A stretch of DNA of 64,000 bases from Candidula unifasciata (GCA_905116865.2 CAJHNH020008390.1:169501-233500), one strand, 5' to 3'. Shown: positions 43,120-54,540, numbered from the stretch's first letter. Numbers and translations: made by a program. Notes: a model not told the origin generated them from the letters alone.

Positions 43120-43480
43120 TCCATTGACACCCGAAGCGGTCAAACAGGAAGTGAAGAAGAAATATAAACAACAGAAGAAAGGAAGACACATAGTATCCCA
43201 GCAATATAAATATAACAGGGTGGGTAAAAGAGCATTTTCCCTCGACTTCCCTTAAGGAGGAAAATGTCGACTGTTTAAGATATCCTCCAAAACAAAACTT
43301 TAAAACATGCTTCTGTTTCTTCTTCACTGCCTCTTTTACCGCTTCAGGTTGAGTTAAAGTCGAGAGGACTGACTTCATTGCACTGGATTTTATTCCATAC
43401 TGCTCAGTCTCTCTCTGCAGAGCACCTGGCCACCTGCCGAGAGTGTCACACAGAGCATGAACTACATAGCTCTGTTTTCC
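43120..43480. repeat. Inverted pair of a coding-like dispersed sequence
   Basis: Plus 43122-43185 reads LTPEAVKQEVKKKYKQQKKG. Minus 43370-43310 reads LTQPEAVKEAVKKKQKH within a stop-free stretch that extends to 43480 (SVGKQSYVVHALCDTLGRWP). A third diverged copy is at 45868-45930 (STPEAVIEDIKKN). Its nature is unknown; it could be a mobile-element ORF piece. The 48-bp array at 20940 shares the ACACCC...GAAGTGAAGAAG core. Confidence 0.45.
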
Positions 43481-43534
43481 AACCGAATGTACATGGAAAA
43501 ATAATGCTTGTAATATGACCGTTTATTACATTAC

Positions 43535-43590
43535 CTCAGGTCCATGGACAGGGCAACCACCTTCATATTTCATATTACACTCATCACAAT
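43535..43590 (-). CDS. Possible PRDM-type zinc-knuckle exon
   Basis: A 56-nt exon between TTTGTTACAG (43591-43600) and GAG|GTAATG (43534). Starting with two bases of a split codon, it reads DCDECNMKYEGGCPVHGPE. The C-x2-C-x7-C-x2-H-G-P pattern is that of the zinc knuckle preceding the SET domain in PRDM9, PRDM11 and relatives, which also end in C2H2 arrays. That supports placing it in the minus-strand zinc-finger gene. However, no SET-domain exon is visible between it and the fingers, and the next exon is not phase-verified. It may be a separate or decayed locus. Confidence 0.5.
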
Positions 43591-43874
43591 CTGTAACAAA
43601 TTCATATCACACTCATCACAATCTGTAACAAATTCATATCACACTCATCACAATCTGTAACAAATTCATATCACACTCATCACAATCTGTAACAAATTCA
43701 TATCACACTCATCACAATCTGTAACAAATTCATATCACACTCATCACAATCTGTAACAAATTCATATCACACTCATCACAATCTGTAACAAATTCATATC
43801 ACACTCATCACAATCTGTAACAAATTCATATCACACTCATCACAATCTGTAACAAATTCATATCACACTCATCA
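43569..43874 (-). repeat. 32-bp minisatellite spanning a splice acceptor, nine acceptor copies
   Basis: On the minus strand the unit is TTTGTTACAG|ATTGTGATGA then GTGTGATATGAA. Acceptor copies lie at 43591, 43623 and every 32 bp to 43847. The unit therefore contains the 3-prime end of the intron plus the first 22 nt of the knuckle exon. Confidence 0.95.
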
Positions 43875-44035
43875 GAGTCTCAACACAAAATGACATAATA
43901 AAGACTGCATGAATAATAACACTTAAAAAAATTATTTTAGCATCTGTGGATTAGAAATTATGAACACAGTGTCATAATTCTAAATTCATGAGGGTTCCAA
44001 GTCAGCTGCAGTCAGTTTGGCAAGTATCAGATTTG
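43875..44035. other. No feature seen
   Basis: Short AT-rich spacer. Confidence 0.5.
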
Positions 44036-44080
44036 ATGAATACTGAATTAAGAATTGACATCACAGCATTGGGGACAGAT
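44036..44080 (-). mobile_element. LINE family A terminal fragment at an array edge
   Basis: TTAAGAATTGACATCACAGC then ATTGGGGACA equals the reversed 3-prime terminus seen at 60304-60350. The 20-bp array begins directly after it. Confidence 0.6.
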
Positions 44081-45857
44081 CGACAAGTGAAAGATCTAGT
44101 TGACAGTCTACAGATCTACTCGACACTCTACAGATCTACTCGACACTCTACAGATCTAGTCGACACTCTACAGTTCTAGTCAACACTCTACAGCTTTAGT
44201 CGACACTCTACAGTTCTAGTCGACACTCTACAGATCTAGTCGACACTCTACAGATCTAGTTCACACACTACAGATCTAGTCGACACTCTACAGTTCTAGT
44301 CGACACTCTACAGCTCTAGTCGATACTCTACAGATCTAGTCGATACTCTACAGTTCTAGTCCACACTCTACAGTTCTAGTCCACACTCTACAGTTCTAGT
44401 CGACACTCTACAGATCTAGTCGACACTCTACAGTTCTAGTCCACACTCTACGGTTCTAGTCCACACTCTACGGTTCTAGTCCACACTTTACGGTTCTAGT
44501 CCACACTCTACGGTTCTAATCCACACTCTACGGTTCTAGTCCACACTCTACGGTTCTAGTCCACACTCTAGGGTTCTAGTCCACACTCTACAGTTCTAGT
44601 CGACACTCTACAGATCTAGTCGACACTCTACAGATCTAGTCGACACTCTACAGATCTAGTCCACACTCTACAGATCTAGTCGACAGTCTACAGATCTAGT
44701 CCACACTCTACAGATCTAGTCCACACTCTACAGATCTAGTCCACACTCTTCAGATCTAGTCCACACTCTACAGATCTAGTCCACACTCTACAGAACTAGT
44801 TCACACTCTACAGATCTAGTTCACACTCTACAGATCTAGTCAACACTCTACAGATCTAGTCCACACTCTACAGATCTAGTCCACACTCTACAGATGTAGT
44901 TCACACTCTACAGATCTAGTCGATACTCTACAGATCTAGTCGACACTCTACAGATCTAGTCGATACTCTACAGATCTAGTCGACACTCTACAGATCTAGT
45001 TGACACTCCACATATCTAGTCGATACTCTACATATCTAGTCGATACTCTACATATCTAGTCGATACTCTTCATATCTAGTCGATACTCTACATATCTAGT
45101 CGATACTCTACATATCTAGTCTACACTCTACATATCTAGTCGACACTCTACATATCTAGTCGACACTCTACAAATATAGTCGACACTCTACAGATCTAGT
45201 CAACACTCTACAGATCTAGTCGACACTCTACAGATCTAGTCGACACTCTACATATCTAGTCGACACTTTACATATCTAGTCGACACTCTACATATCTAGT
45301 CGACACTCTACATATCTAGTCGACACTCTACATATCTAGTCGACACTCTACATATCTAGTCGATACTCTACATATCTAGTCGACACTCTACATATCTAGT
45401 CGATACTCTACATATCTAGTCGACACTCTACATATCTAGTCGACACTCTACATATCTAGTCGACACTCTACATATCTAGTCGATACTCTACATATCTAGT
45501 CGACACTCTACAGATCTAGTCAACACTCTACATATCTAGTCGACACTCTACATATCTAGTCAACACTCTACATATCTAGTCAACACTCTACAGTTCTAGT
45601 CCACACTCTACATATCTAGTCCACACTCTACATATCTAGTCGACACTCTACATATCTAGTCGACACTCTACATATCTAGTCGATACTCTACATATCTAGT
45701 CGACACTCTACAGATCTAGTCAACACTCTACATATCTAGTCGACACTCTACATATCTAGTCGACACTCTACATATCTAGTCAACACTCTACATATCTAGT
45801 CGACACTCTACATATCTAGTCGACACTCTACAGATCTAGTTGATACTCTACATATCT
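44081..45857 (+). repeat. 20-bp minisatellite, about 89 copies in perfect register
   Basis: The unit is CGACACTCTACAGATCTAGT. Variant domains follow each other: AGATCT, AGTTCT, CGGTTCT, AGATCT again, then ATATCT. No single insertion or deletion is seen across the whole 1.78 kb. The unit carries overlapping palindromes AGATCT and GTCGAC. Confidence 0.97.
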
Positions 45858-46149
45858 CCCTCAACACCCGAAGCAGTAATAGAGGACATAAAGAAGAATA
45901 ACAGAAACTCAACAATGAATGTCAAGAGAGAGGCCAAACTGAACGTCTGTGATTCCATCTCTGTATGTTATCTAAAGGATTGCTCAGGATAAGACAAAAT
46001 GGATACACAGACTGTGCGTCACATGTGATACATAAATAGATCAAGAGGATGAGGACACTGAATCAACTACTGTATTTCTCCAAGCATAATATGCACTTAT
46101 TTGAATGTCGGGTCTAAAAACAGTGTACACCTTACTAAGTAGTAGTTGT
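45858..46149. repeat. Diverged coding-like repeat then unassigned sequence
   Basis: The TCAACACCCGAAGCAGTAAT copy (see 43120-43480) is directly at the array edge. The remainder has no recognised feature. Confidence 0.4.
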
Positions 46150-46400
46150 TGTTGTTGTTTGCGTTCACTGGCTATAAACTTCAGTGGAAAGACCTGGTTG
46201 TTCGTCCATTTCTGGACTTTGGCTTTGTTCCAGGACCTGAGTTTTGCATGTGCATCCGTTTTACAGATCTGGCTTTTTTGTATGCAGACTGTTGGTTCCT
46301 TGCCTCTCAGGCGGATGCAATCTGACTTTAAAGGAAGCCCCTCCCCCTCCCCAATTAGTTGCCTCTCGCCACATGCTTGCTGGGCAGGCTGTGGGTCTAT
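46150..46400 (+). repeat. Dispersed repeat, family D, copy 7, best preserved
   Basis: In order it contains TTCACTGGCTATAAACTTCA, ACCTGGTTGTTCGTCC, CTGGACTTTGGCTTTGTTCC, GAGTTTTGCATGTGCATCCG, TTTACAGATCTGGCTTTTTT, CAGACTGTTGGTTCCTTGCC, GGCGGATGCAATCTGACTTT, CCAATTAGTTGCCTCTCGCC and GTGGGTCTATTCTTGTT. A GTT trinucleotide run precedes it. Confidence 0.8.
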
Positions 46401-46934
46401 TCTTGTTGTACAAATAATGGATACTCCCAAATGTCCGACCCTAAAATCCAAGTGTGTCTTCTACAAGGGAGAATCTTACATTTGGGAAACTACGGTACAT
46501 AACAGACAAACTGTGGTAGGTTGGAATGAGACTCACATTTCACCTCATCTGGGCAGGCCAAGGACATTACCATGGAGACTGTCTTCTTGGCGTCTGGGTC
46601 AACCACACTAGCCCTGACCTTGGAGGTCCTCTGTGGGCACCTTCTCTCTAAGAATATCTGGACATACAAGTGAGGCGATGTTAACAGTGAATTGTCAGGG
46701 GAGTTGTGTAGGCGCACATGTGTGCGCATGTGTGTGTCCCTGTGTGTTGTACATATGTGTGTGTTATGTGGGTGGGGAAACAAAGGTGAATGAAGATAGT
46801 CTGATGGTTAGGTTGAATGAATAAGCAACTGCAAGAAGGTGAGTGAGTAAGGATGTGTGTGTGAGTGAGTCAATGAGTGAGCAAGTGTATGTATGTGTGT
46901 GAGTGAGTGTGCATATGTGTGTTAGTGAGTGTGC
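46401..46934. other. No feature seen, TG-rich end
   Basis: TGTG-rich runs at 46715-46770 and degenerate GAGT repeats from 46840. No gene identified. Confidence 0.5.
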
Positions 46935-47125
46935 ATATGTATGTGTGATTGAATGAGTGAGTGAGTGAGTTAGTGATTGAGTGAGTGAGTGAGTGAGTGA
47001 GTGAGTGAGTGAGTGAGTGAGTGAGTGAGTGAGTGAGTGAGTGAGTGAGTGAGTGAGTGAGTGAGTGAGTGAGTGAGTGAGTGAGTGAGTGAGTGAGTGA
47101 GTGAGTGAGTGAGTGAGTGAGTGAG
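46935..47125 (+). repeat. GAGT tetranucleotide microsatellite
   Basis: About 45 nearly uninterrupted GAGT units. The minus strand reads SLTHSLTH with no stops. Confidence 0.95.
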
Positions 47126-47529
47126 TGTGTGATAGAGAAAAAGCAAGAGACAGTGATGGATGGATGAGTGACTGACTGTGTGAGTGAAGGAGTAAGGAAG
47201 ATAGTTGAATGAGAAAATATAAGTAGCTGGGTAGATAGATTAATGGGTAAATTAAGGTAGGTGGTGAGATGAATGACAGTGGATGAATGGATGGAGGGCT
47301 ACCTGGACAGAAATGTAGAGGTTTGAGGTCTGAACAATGGATCAACATCATGACACATGGGTACCCATCAGTGCTCCGTTCTTCTTCTAACTCAAGTCTG
47401 AGTCCGAAGAAGCTCGGCCTAGTGCACAGGCTCTATAGCACCGGAGAGGATCCTGAAATACTTTGAGTAGATTTTTAACTCCAAACTTTGCCTAGGCAGC
47501 CCTGTTAGGCTACTCTTTTCTATTTCCAA
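47126..47529. other. No feature seen
   Basis: Degenerate GGATGAGTGA-type sequence to about 47300, then unassigned. Confidence 0.45.
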
Positions 47530-47725
47530 CTGCCAAGGAATTTTTTTTTTAACGTGCGCAACAATGTACTCGGGCATCTGATCTCACTACCCAGAGACCA
47601 AGGGAAATTACTAGAAATCCAAGTTTGCCTGAAAAATGCCCAGCCTTTATCGAGGATTGAACCTGGAACCTCTAGCACTCGTGGCAGACACCATGTCTCA
47701 AGACCACACAGCCCCCTCGACAGAA
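47530..47725 (-). mobile_element. tRNA-derived SINE, minus orientation
   Basis: On the minus strand the head reads GTGGTCTTGAGACATGGTGT and AGAGGTTCCAGGTTCAATCC (B-box GGTTCAATCC). The body runs to a T run at 47541-47551. The 48-bp array starts immediately beyond the head. Confidence 0.65.
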
Positions 47726-47734
47726 CAGCTGATC

Positions 47735-50700
47735 GCAGACAGACAGATGGACAACAACAATAAACAAACACAACAGCTGCTGGCAGACAGACATATGGTC
47801 AACAACAATAAACAAACACAACAGCTGCTGGTGGACAGATTAATGGACAACAACAATAAACAAACACAACAGCTGCTGGTGGACAGACATATGGTCAACA
47901 ACAATAAACAAACACAACAGCTGCTGGTGGACAGACATATGGTCAACAACAATAAACAAACAAAACAGCTGCTGGCAGACAGACAGACGGTCAACAACAA
48001 TAAACAAACAAAACAGCTGCTGGCAGACAGACAGATGGACAACAACAATAAACAAACAAAACAGCTGATGGCAGACAGACAGATGGACAACAACAATAAA
48101 CAAACACAACAGCTGATGGCAGACAGACAGATGGACAACAACAATAAACAAACACAACAGCCGCTGGCAGACAGACAGATGGTCAACAACAATAAACATA
48201 CAAAACAGCCGCTGGCAGACAGACAGACGGTCAACAACAATAAACAAACAAAACAGCTGATGGCAGACAGACAGATGGTCAACAACAATAAACAAACACA
48301 ACAGCCGCTGGCAGACAGACAGATGGTCAACAACAATAAACAAACAAAACAGCTGATGGCAGACAGACAGATGGTCAACAACAATAAACAAACACAACAG
48401 CCGCTGGCAGACAGACAGATGGTCAACAACAATAAACAAACAAAACAGCCGCTGGCAGACAGACAGATGGACAACAACAATAAACAAACAAAACAGCTGC
48501 TGGCAGACAGACAGACGGTCAACAACAATAAACAAACAAAACAGCTGCTGGCAGACAGACAGACGGTCAACAACAATAAACAAACAAAACAGCTGATGGC
48601 AGACAGACAGATGGACAACAACAATAAACAAACACAACAGCTGATGGCAGACAGACAGATGGACAACAACAATAAACAAACAAAACAGCTGCTGGCAGAC
48701 AGACAGACGGTCAACAACAATAAACAAACAAAACAGCTGCTGGCAGACAGACAGACGGTCAACAACAATAAACAAACAAAACAGCTGATGGCAGACAGAC
48801 AGATGGACAACAACAATAAACAAACACAACAGCTGATGGCAGACAGACAGATGGACAACAACAATAAACAAACACAACAGCCGCTGGCAGACAGACAGAT
48901 GGTCAACAACAATAAACATACAAAACAGCCGCTGGCAGACAGACAGATGGACAACAACAATAAACAAACAAAACAGCTGATGGCAGACAGACAGATGGTC
49001 AACAACAATAAACAAACACAACAGCCGCTGGCAGACAGACAGATGGTCAACAACAATAAACAAACAAAACAGCCGCTGGCAGACAGACAGATGGACAACA
49101 ACAATAAACAAACAAAACAGCTGCTGGCAGACAGACAGATGGTCAACAACAATAAACAAACACAACAGCCGCTGGCAGACAGACAGATGGTCAACAACAA
49201 TAAACAAACAAGACAGCCTCTGGCAAACAGACAGATGGACAACAACAATAAACAAACAAAACAGCTGATGGCAGACAGACAGATGGACAACAACAATAAA
49301 CAAACACAACAGCTGATGGCACACAGACAGATGGAAAACAACAATAAACAAACACAACAGCCGCTGGCAGACAGACAGATGGTCAACAACAATAAACAAA
49401 CACAACAGCCGCTGGCAGACAGACAGATGGTCAACAACAATAAACAAACAAAACAGCCGCTGGCAAACAGACAGATGGACAACAACAATATACAAACAAA
49501 ACAGCTGATGGCAGACAGACAGATGGACAACAACAATAAACAAACACAACAGCCGCTGGCAGACAGACAGATGGTCAACAACAATAAACAAACAAAACAG
49601 CCGCTGGCAGACAGACAGATGGTCAACAACAATAAACAAACAAAACAGCTGATGGCAGACAGACAGATGGACAACAACAATATAAAAAAAAAACAGCTGA
49701 TGGCAGACAGACAGATGGACAACAACAATAAACAAACACAACAGCTGATGGCAGACAGACAGATGGACAACAACAATAAACAAACACAACAGCCGCTGGC
49801 AGACAGACAGATGGACAACAACAATAAACAAACAAAACAGCCGCTGGCAGACAGACAGATGGACAACAACAATAAACAAAAAAAACAGCCGCTGGCAGAC
49901 AGACAGATGGTCAACAACAATAAACAAACAAAACAGCTGCTGGCAGACAGACACATGGTCAACAACAATATACAAACAAAACAGCTGCTGGTGGACAGAT
50001 TAATGGACAACAACAATAAACAAACAAAACAGCTGCTGGTGGACAGATTAATGGACAACAACAATAAACAAACAAAACAGCTGCTGGTGGACAGATTAAT
50101 GGACAACAACAATAAACAAACAAAACAGCTGCTGGTGGACAGATGGTCAACAACAATAAACAAACAAAACAGCTGCTGGTTGACAGACAGATGGTCAACA
50201 ACAACAATAAACAAACAAAACAGCTGCTGGCAGACAGACAGATGGTCAACAACAACAATAAACAAACAAAACAGCTGCTGGCAGACAGACAGATGGTCAA
50301 CAACAACAATAAACAAACAAAACAGCTGCTGGTGGATAGATTAATGGACAACAACAATAAACAAACAAAACAGCTGCTGGTGGACAGATGGTCAACAACA
50401 ATAAACAAACAAAAACAGCTGCTGGCAGACAGACACATGGTCAACAGCAATAAACAAACAAAACAGCTGCTGGCAGACAGACAGATGGTCAACAACAATA
50501 AACAAACAAAACAGCTGCTGGTGGACAGACAGACGGTCAACAACAATAAACAAACACAACAGCTGCTGGCAGACAGACAGAAGATGGTCAACAACAATAA
50601 ACAAACAAAACAGCTGCTGGTGGAGGGACAGATGGTCAACAACAATAAACAAACAAAACAGCTGCTGGTGGACGGACTAATGGTCAACAACAATAAACAA

Positions 50701-53045
50701 ACAAAACAGCTGCTGGCAGACAGACAGATGGTCAACAACAAAAAACAAACAAAACAGCTGCTGGCAGACAGACAGATGGTCAACAACAACAATAAACAAA
50801 CAAAACAGCTGCTGGCAGACAGACAGATGGTCAACAACAACAATAAACAAACAAAACAGCTGCTGGTGGAGGGACAGATGGTCAACAACAACAATAAACA
50901 AACAAAACAGCTGCTGGTGGAGGGACAGATGGTCAACAACAACAATAAACAAACAAAACAGCTGCTGGTGGATAGATTAATGGACAACAACAATAAACAA
51001 ACAAAACAGCTGCTGGTGGACAGATGGTCAACAACAATAAACAAACAAAAACAGCTGCTGGCAGACAGACACATGGTCAACAGCAATAAACAAACAAAAC
51101 AGCTGCTGGCAGACAGACAGATGGTCAACAACAATAAACAAACAAAACAGCTGCTGGTGGACAGACAGACGGTCAACAACAATAAACAAACACAACAGCT
51201 GCTGGCAGACAGACAGACAGATGGTCAACAACAATAAACAAACAAAACAGCTGCTGGTGGAGGGACAGATGGTCAACAACAATAAACAAACAAAACAGCT
51301 GCTGGTGGACGGACTAATGGTCAACAACAATAAACAAACAAAACAGCTGCTGGCAGACAGACAGATGGTCAACAACAAAAAACAAACAAAACAGCTGCTG
51401 GCAGACTGACGGTCAACAACAATAAACAAACAAAACAGCTGCTGGCAGACAGACAGACGGTCAACAACAATAAACAAACAAAACAGATGCTGGTGGACAG
51501 ACAGATGGTCAACAACAATAAACAAACAAAACAGCTGCTGGCAGACAGATGGTCAACAACAATAAACAAACAAAACAGCTGCTGGTGGACAGACAGACGG
51601 TCAACAACAATAAACAAACAAAACAGCTGCTGGCAGACAGACAGATGGTCAACAACAATAAACAAACAAAACAGCTGCTGGTGGACAGACAGATGGTCAA
51701 CAACAATAAACAAACAAAACAGCTGCTGGCAGACAGACAGATGGTCAACAACAAAAAACAAACAAAACAGCTGCTGGCAGACTGACGGTCAACAACAATA
51801 AACAAACAAAACAGCTGCTGGTAGACAGACAGACTGATGGTCAACAACAATAAACAAACAAAACAGCTGCTGGTGGACAGACAGATGGTCAACAACAATA
51901 AACAAACAAAACAGCTGCTGGCAGACAGACAGATGGTCAACAACAATAAACAAACAAAACAGCTGCTGGTGGACAGACTGATGGTCAACAACAATAAACA
52001 GCTGCTGGTGGACAGACAGATGGTCAACAACAATAAACAAACAAAACAGCTGCTGGTGGGACAGACAGATGGTCAACAACAAAAAATGGACAGACAGATG
52101 GTCAACAACAATAAACAAACAAAACAGCTGCTGGTGGAGGGACAGATGGTCAACAACAATAAACAAACAAAACAGCTGCTGGTGGACAGACAGATGGTCA
52201 ACAACAATAAACAAACAAAACAGCTGCTGGTGGAGGGACAGATGGTCAACAACAATAAACAAACAAAACAGCTGCTGGTGGAGGGACAGATGGTCAACAA
52301 CAATAAACAAACAAAACAGCTGCTGGTGGACAGACTGATGGTCAACAACAATAAACAGCTGCTGGTGGACAGACAGATGGTCAACAACAATAAACAAACA
52401 AAACAGCTGCTGGTGGACAGACAGATGGTCAACAACAATAAACAAACAAAACAGCTGCTGGTGGACAGACAGATGGTCAACAACAATAAACAAACAAAAC
52501 AGCTGCTGGTGGACAGACAGATGGTCAACAACAATAAGCAAACAAAACAGCTGCTGGTGGACAGACTAATGGTCAACAACAATAAACAAACAAAACAGCT
52601 GCTGGTGGACAGACTGATGGTCAACAACAATAAACAGCTGCTGGTGGACAGACAGATGGTCAACAACAATAAACAAACAAAACAGCTGCTGGTGGACGGA
52701 CTAATGGTCAACAACAATAAACAAACAAAACAGCTGCTGGTGGAGGACAAGATCAACAACAATAAACAACAAAACAGCTGCTGGTGGACAGACAGATCAA
52801 ACAATAAACAAACAAAACAGCTGCTGGTGGAGACAGATGTTTGACAGATGGTCAACACAATAAACAACAACAACAACAATAAGCAAACAAAACAGCTGCT
52901 AGTGGACAGACAGATGGTCAACAACCATAAACAGCTGCTGGTGGACGGACTAATGGTCAACAACAATAAACAAACAAAACAGCTGCTGGTGGACGGACAG
53001 ATGGTCAACAACAATAAACAAACAAAACAGCTGCTTGGTGGACAG
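47735..53045 (+). repeat. Giant 48-bp minisatellite, about 110 copies
   Basis: The unit contains CAGACAGATGGTCAACAACA, ATAAACAAACAAAACAGCTG and CTGGCAGA. Variants ATGGACAAC/ATGGTCAAC, CTGCTGG/CTGATGG/CCGCTGG and GTGGACAGA/GCAGACAGA occur in clustered patterns. Indels of 3-12 bp become common after about 50100. A 902-codon plus frame (DRQMVNNNKQTKQLLA) and an 872-codon minus frame (CLSASSCFVCLLLLTI) are artefacts of a 16-codon period with no stops. Confidence 0.97.
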
Positions 53046-53121
53046 ATATAAAATTATGGTACTTGCTCTCCTGGCCGCCTTAACTACAGACACATCATGC
53101 TGTTGTAGAGTTTCGCTGATG

Positions 53122-53508
53122 CTATCTATCAACATTGTTCTTGGTTGACCTCTTTACTTCATGATCCTCTCTTGTGTTGGTGTATGCCTTGTAGGGTATA
53201 GCGCTGCTAGGCATTCTTTCTAACTGGGCAAACCATTTGATTGCTGTCTTTGTAAGTAATTTAGAAATGATTATGTGCAGATTTTTTTCTCTTGCAGCCT
53301 CATTCCTGATGATATGTCTTTTGGTCACTCCTGTAGGTTTTCTTAGACATCTCATTTCCGAGGTTACTACTGTTCTTTTCTGGTTTGTTGTGAGTGACCA
53401 TGTCTGGCACTGGTAGCACTTGTTGAGAATGAATATGCTTTGAATGAGATGTTTCTTTGTGCTGATTGGGACTGTCTTATGCTGAAAGAGGGAGGCTAAC
53501 TGTCCCAA
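53122..53508 (-). mobile_element. LINE reverse-transcriptase C-terminal fragment
   Basis: The minus strand reads FQHKTVPISTKKHLIQSIFI, CYQCQTWSLTTNQKR, SEMRCLRKPTGVTKRHIIRN, the region after the RT palm (YGxExWTLT in intact relatives). The YGSE motif is degraded to CQTWS, so it is inactive. This copy is not from family A or B. Confidence 0.65.
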
Positions 53509-54009
53509 TACTTGGCCTGTTTTACTGCATTGAATGTTAATTTCTTCATCCTATTTACCATGTTCAGTGATTGTTGTTTCAGGATATTTAACTCAGATGT
53601 CTGTTTAATACCTCCTCTGCACTCTACAACTATATTTAAGTTCTGCTACTTTCTTTCTTCTGACATTACTTCAGTGTTGATTCTAACTGTATTTGTTTTA
53701 CATTCTTCATTCATGGATGCAAGATAGTGTTGCAGGTCAAATGGTGTCTGATCAACCCATTTATACCTCATTGTATTCTTTGTAGTAATAATACATCAAC
53801 TGCCGGCTTTCTAGGCCTGTCACAACTTCACCATTGTACCGTGGCCAGAACATTCCAGGGTGACCCAGGATGGCTTTCATGGCCAGGCCAGGGCAGATTT
53901 AACCCAATGCCAACAATCCCCTAGAATGCGTGTAATACTGCAAGTTTATTTCTCTATCTATTTTACTGCAACAGCTTCAAGGCCAATGGTTTGATGTCTA
54001 CAATATATG
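53509..54009. other. No confident feature
   Basis: No coding or repeat support. TGGCCAGGCCAGGGCAGATT at about 53880 may be mobile-element derived. Confidence 0.4.
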
Positions 54010-54540
54010 GTATGTGAAGGGTGGGTATTTACATGTGCTGGAACTGCATACATACTACTGCTGTATCTCTTGTACATCCTAGAATCAAATGTATGGCTTC
54101 ATTCTGTATGTGTTCAAGTTTTATTGGCTGACTATTTGATATGGTGAGCCTTCTGATTCCATAATCTATCACCGAAATGATCAAATTCTCAAACATTATC
54201 AAAAGCATTCTTTGCTCTGTGTCCATTGCTGACATAATCGTGGGTGCATTTTTTTCTGCAATTTGTTGCAACAGCCTGCATATTTCTATCAAAAGTGATA
54301 CCCAGGTACTTAATATGTTGACTCTTTTGATGTTTCAACCTTAACTGTGATTCTTGGGACATCAGCTCAGATAATCCTACAGTTCAGAGTACACCATAAA
54401 ACAACCGCCTATTCTGAGCTGATGACAGCAGCCATTTCTGCACACCAGTCAGTCACTTTGTCTACTGTTGCATGTAGCTCTTAAGCTGTCTGCTGTCAAT
54501 TGCTCCGCTGCCTTTATGCAAGACTATTACCAGCAAATGT
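54010..54540 (-). mobile_element. LINE reverse-transcriptase thumb region, degenerate
   Basis: On the minus strand, pieces in shifting frames read VTDWCAEMAAVISSE, LGITFDRNMQ-like text (with stops), then LIISVIDYGIRRLTISNSQ and KLEHIQNEAIHLILGCTRDT. These are the post-palm blocks of a jockey-like LINE RT. It lies head to head with the family B RNase H on the plus strand at 54690, so either an inversion or two insertions occurred. Confidence 0.6.

Noticed and set aside
43300..43480. Minus-strand stop-free stretch after the knuckle exon as the next coding exon
   Set aside because: Phase 0 fits at CTCTGCAG|AGA, but the sequence shares its core with repeats at 43122 and 45868, has no clear donor and lacks SET motifs.
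44081..45857. CRISPR-like regular array
   Set aside because: Units are contiguous 20-mers with no unique spacers, in a eukaryotic genome; it is a minisatellite.
47636..50344. 902-codon plus frame and 872-codon minus frame
   Set aside because: A 48-bp period gives indefinite open frames on both strands. The start lies in a SINE.
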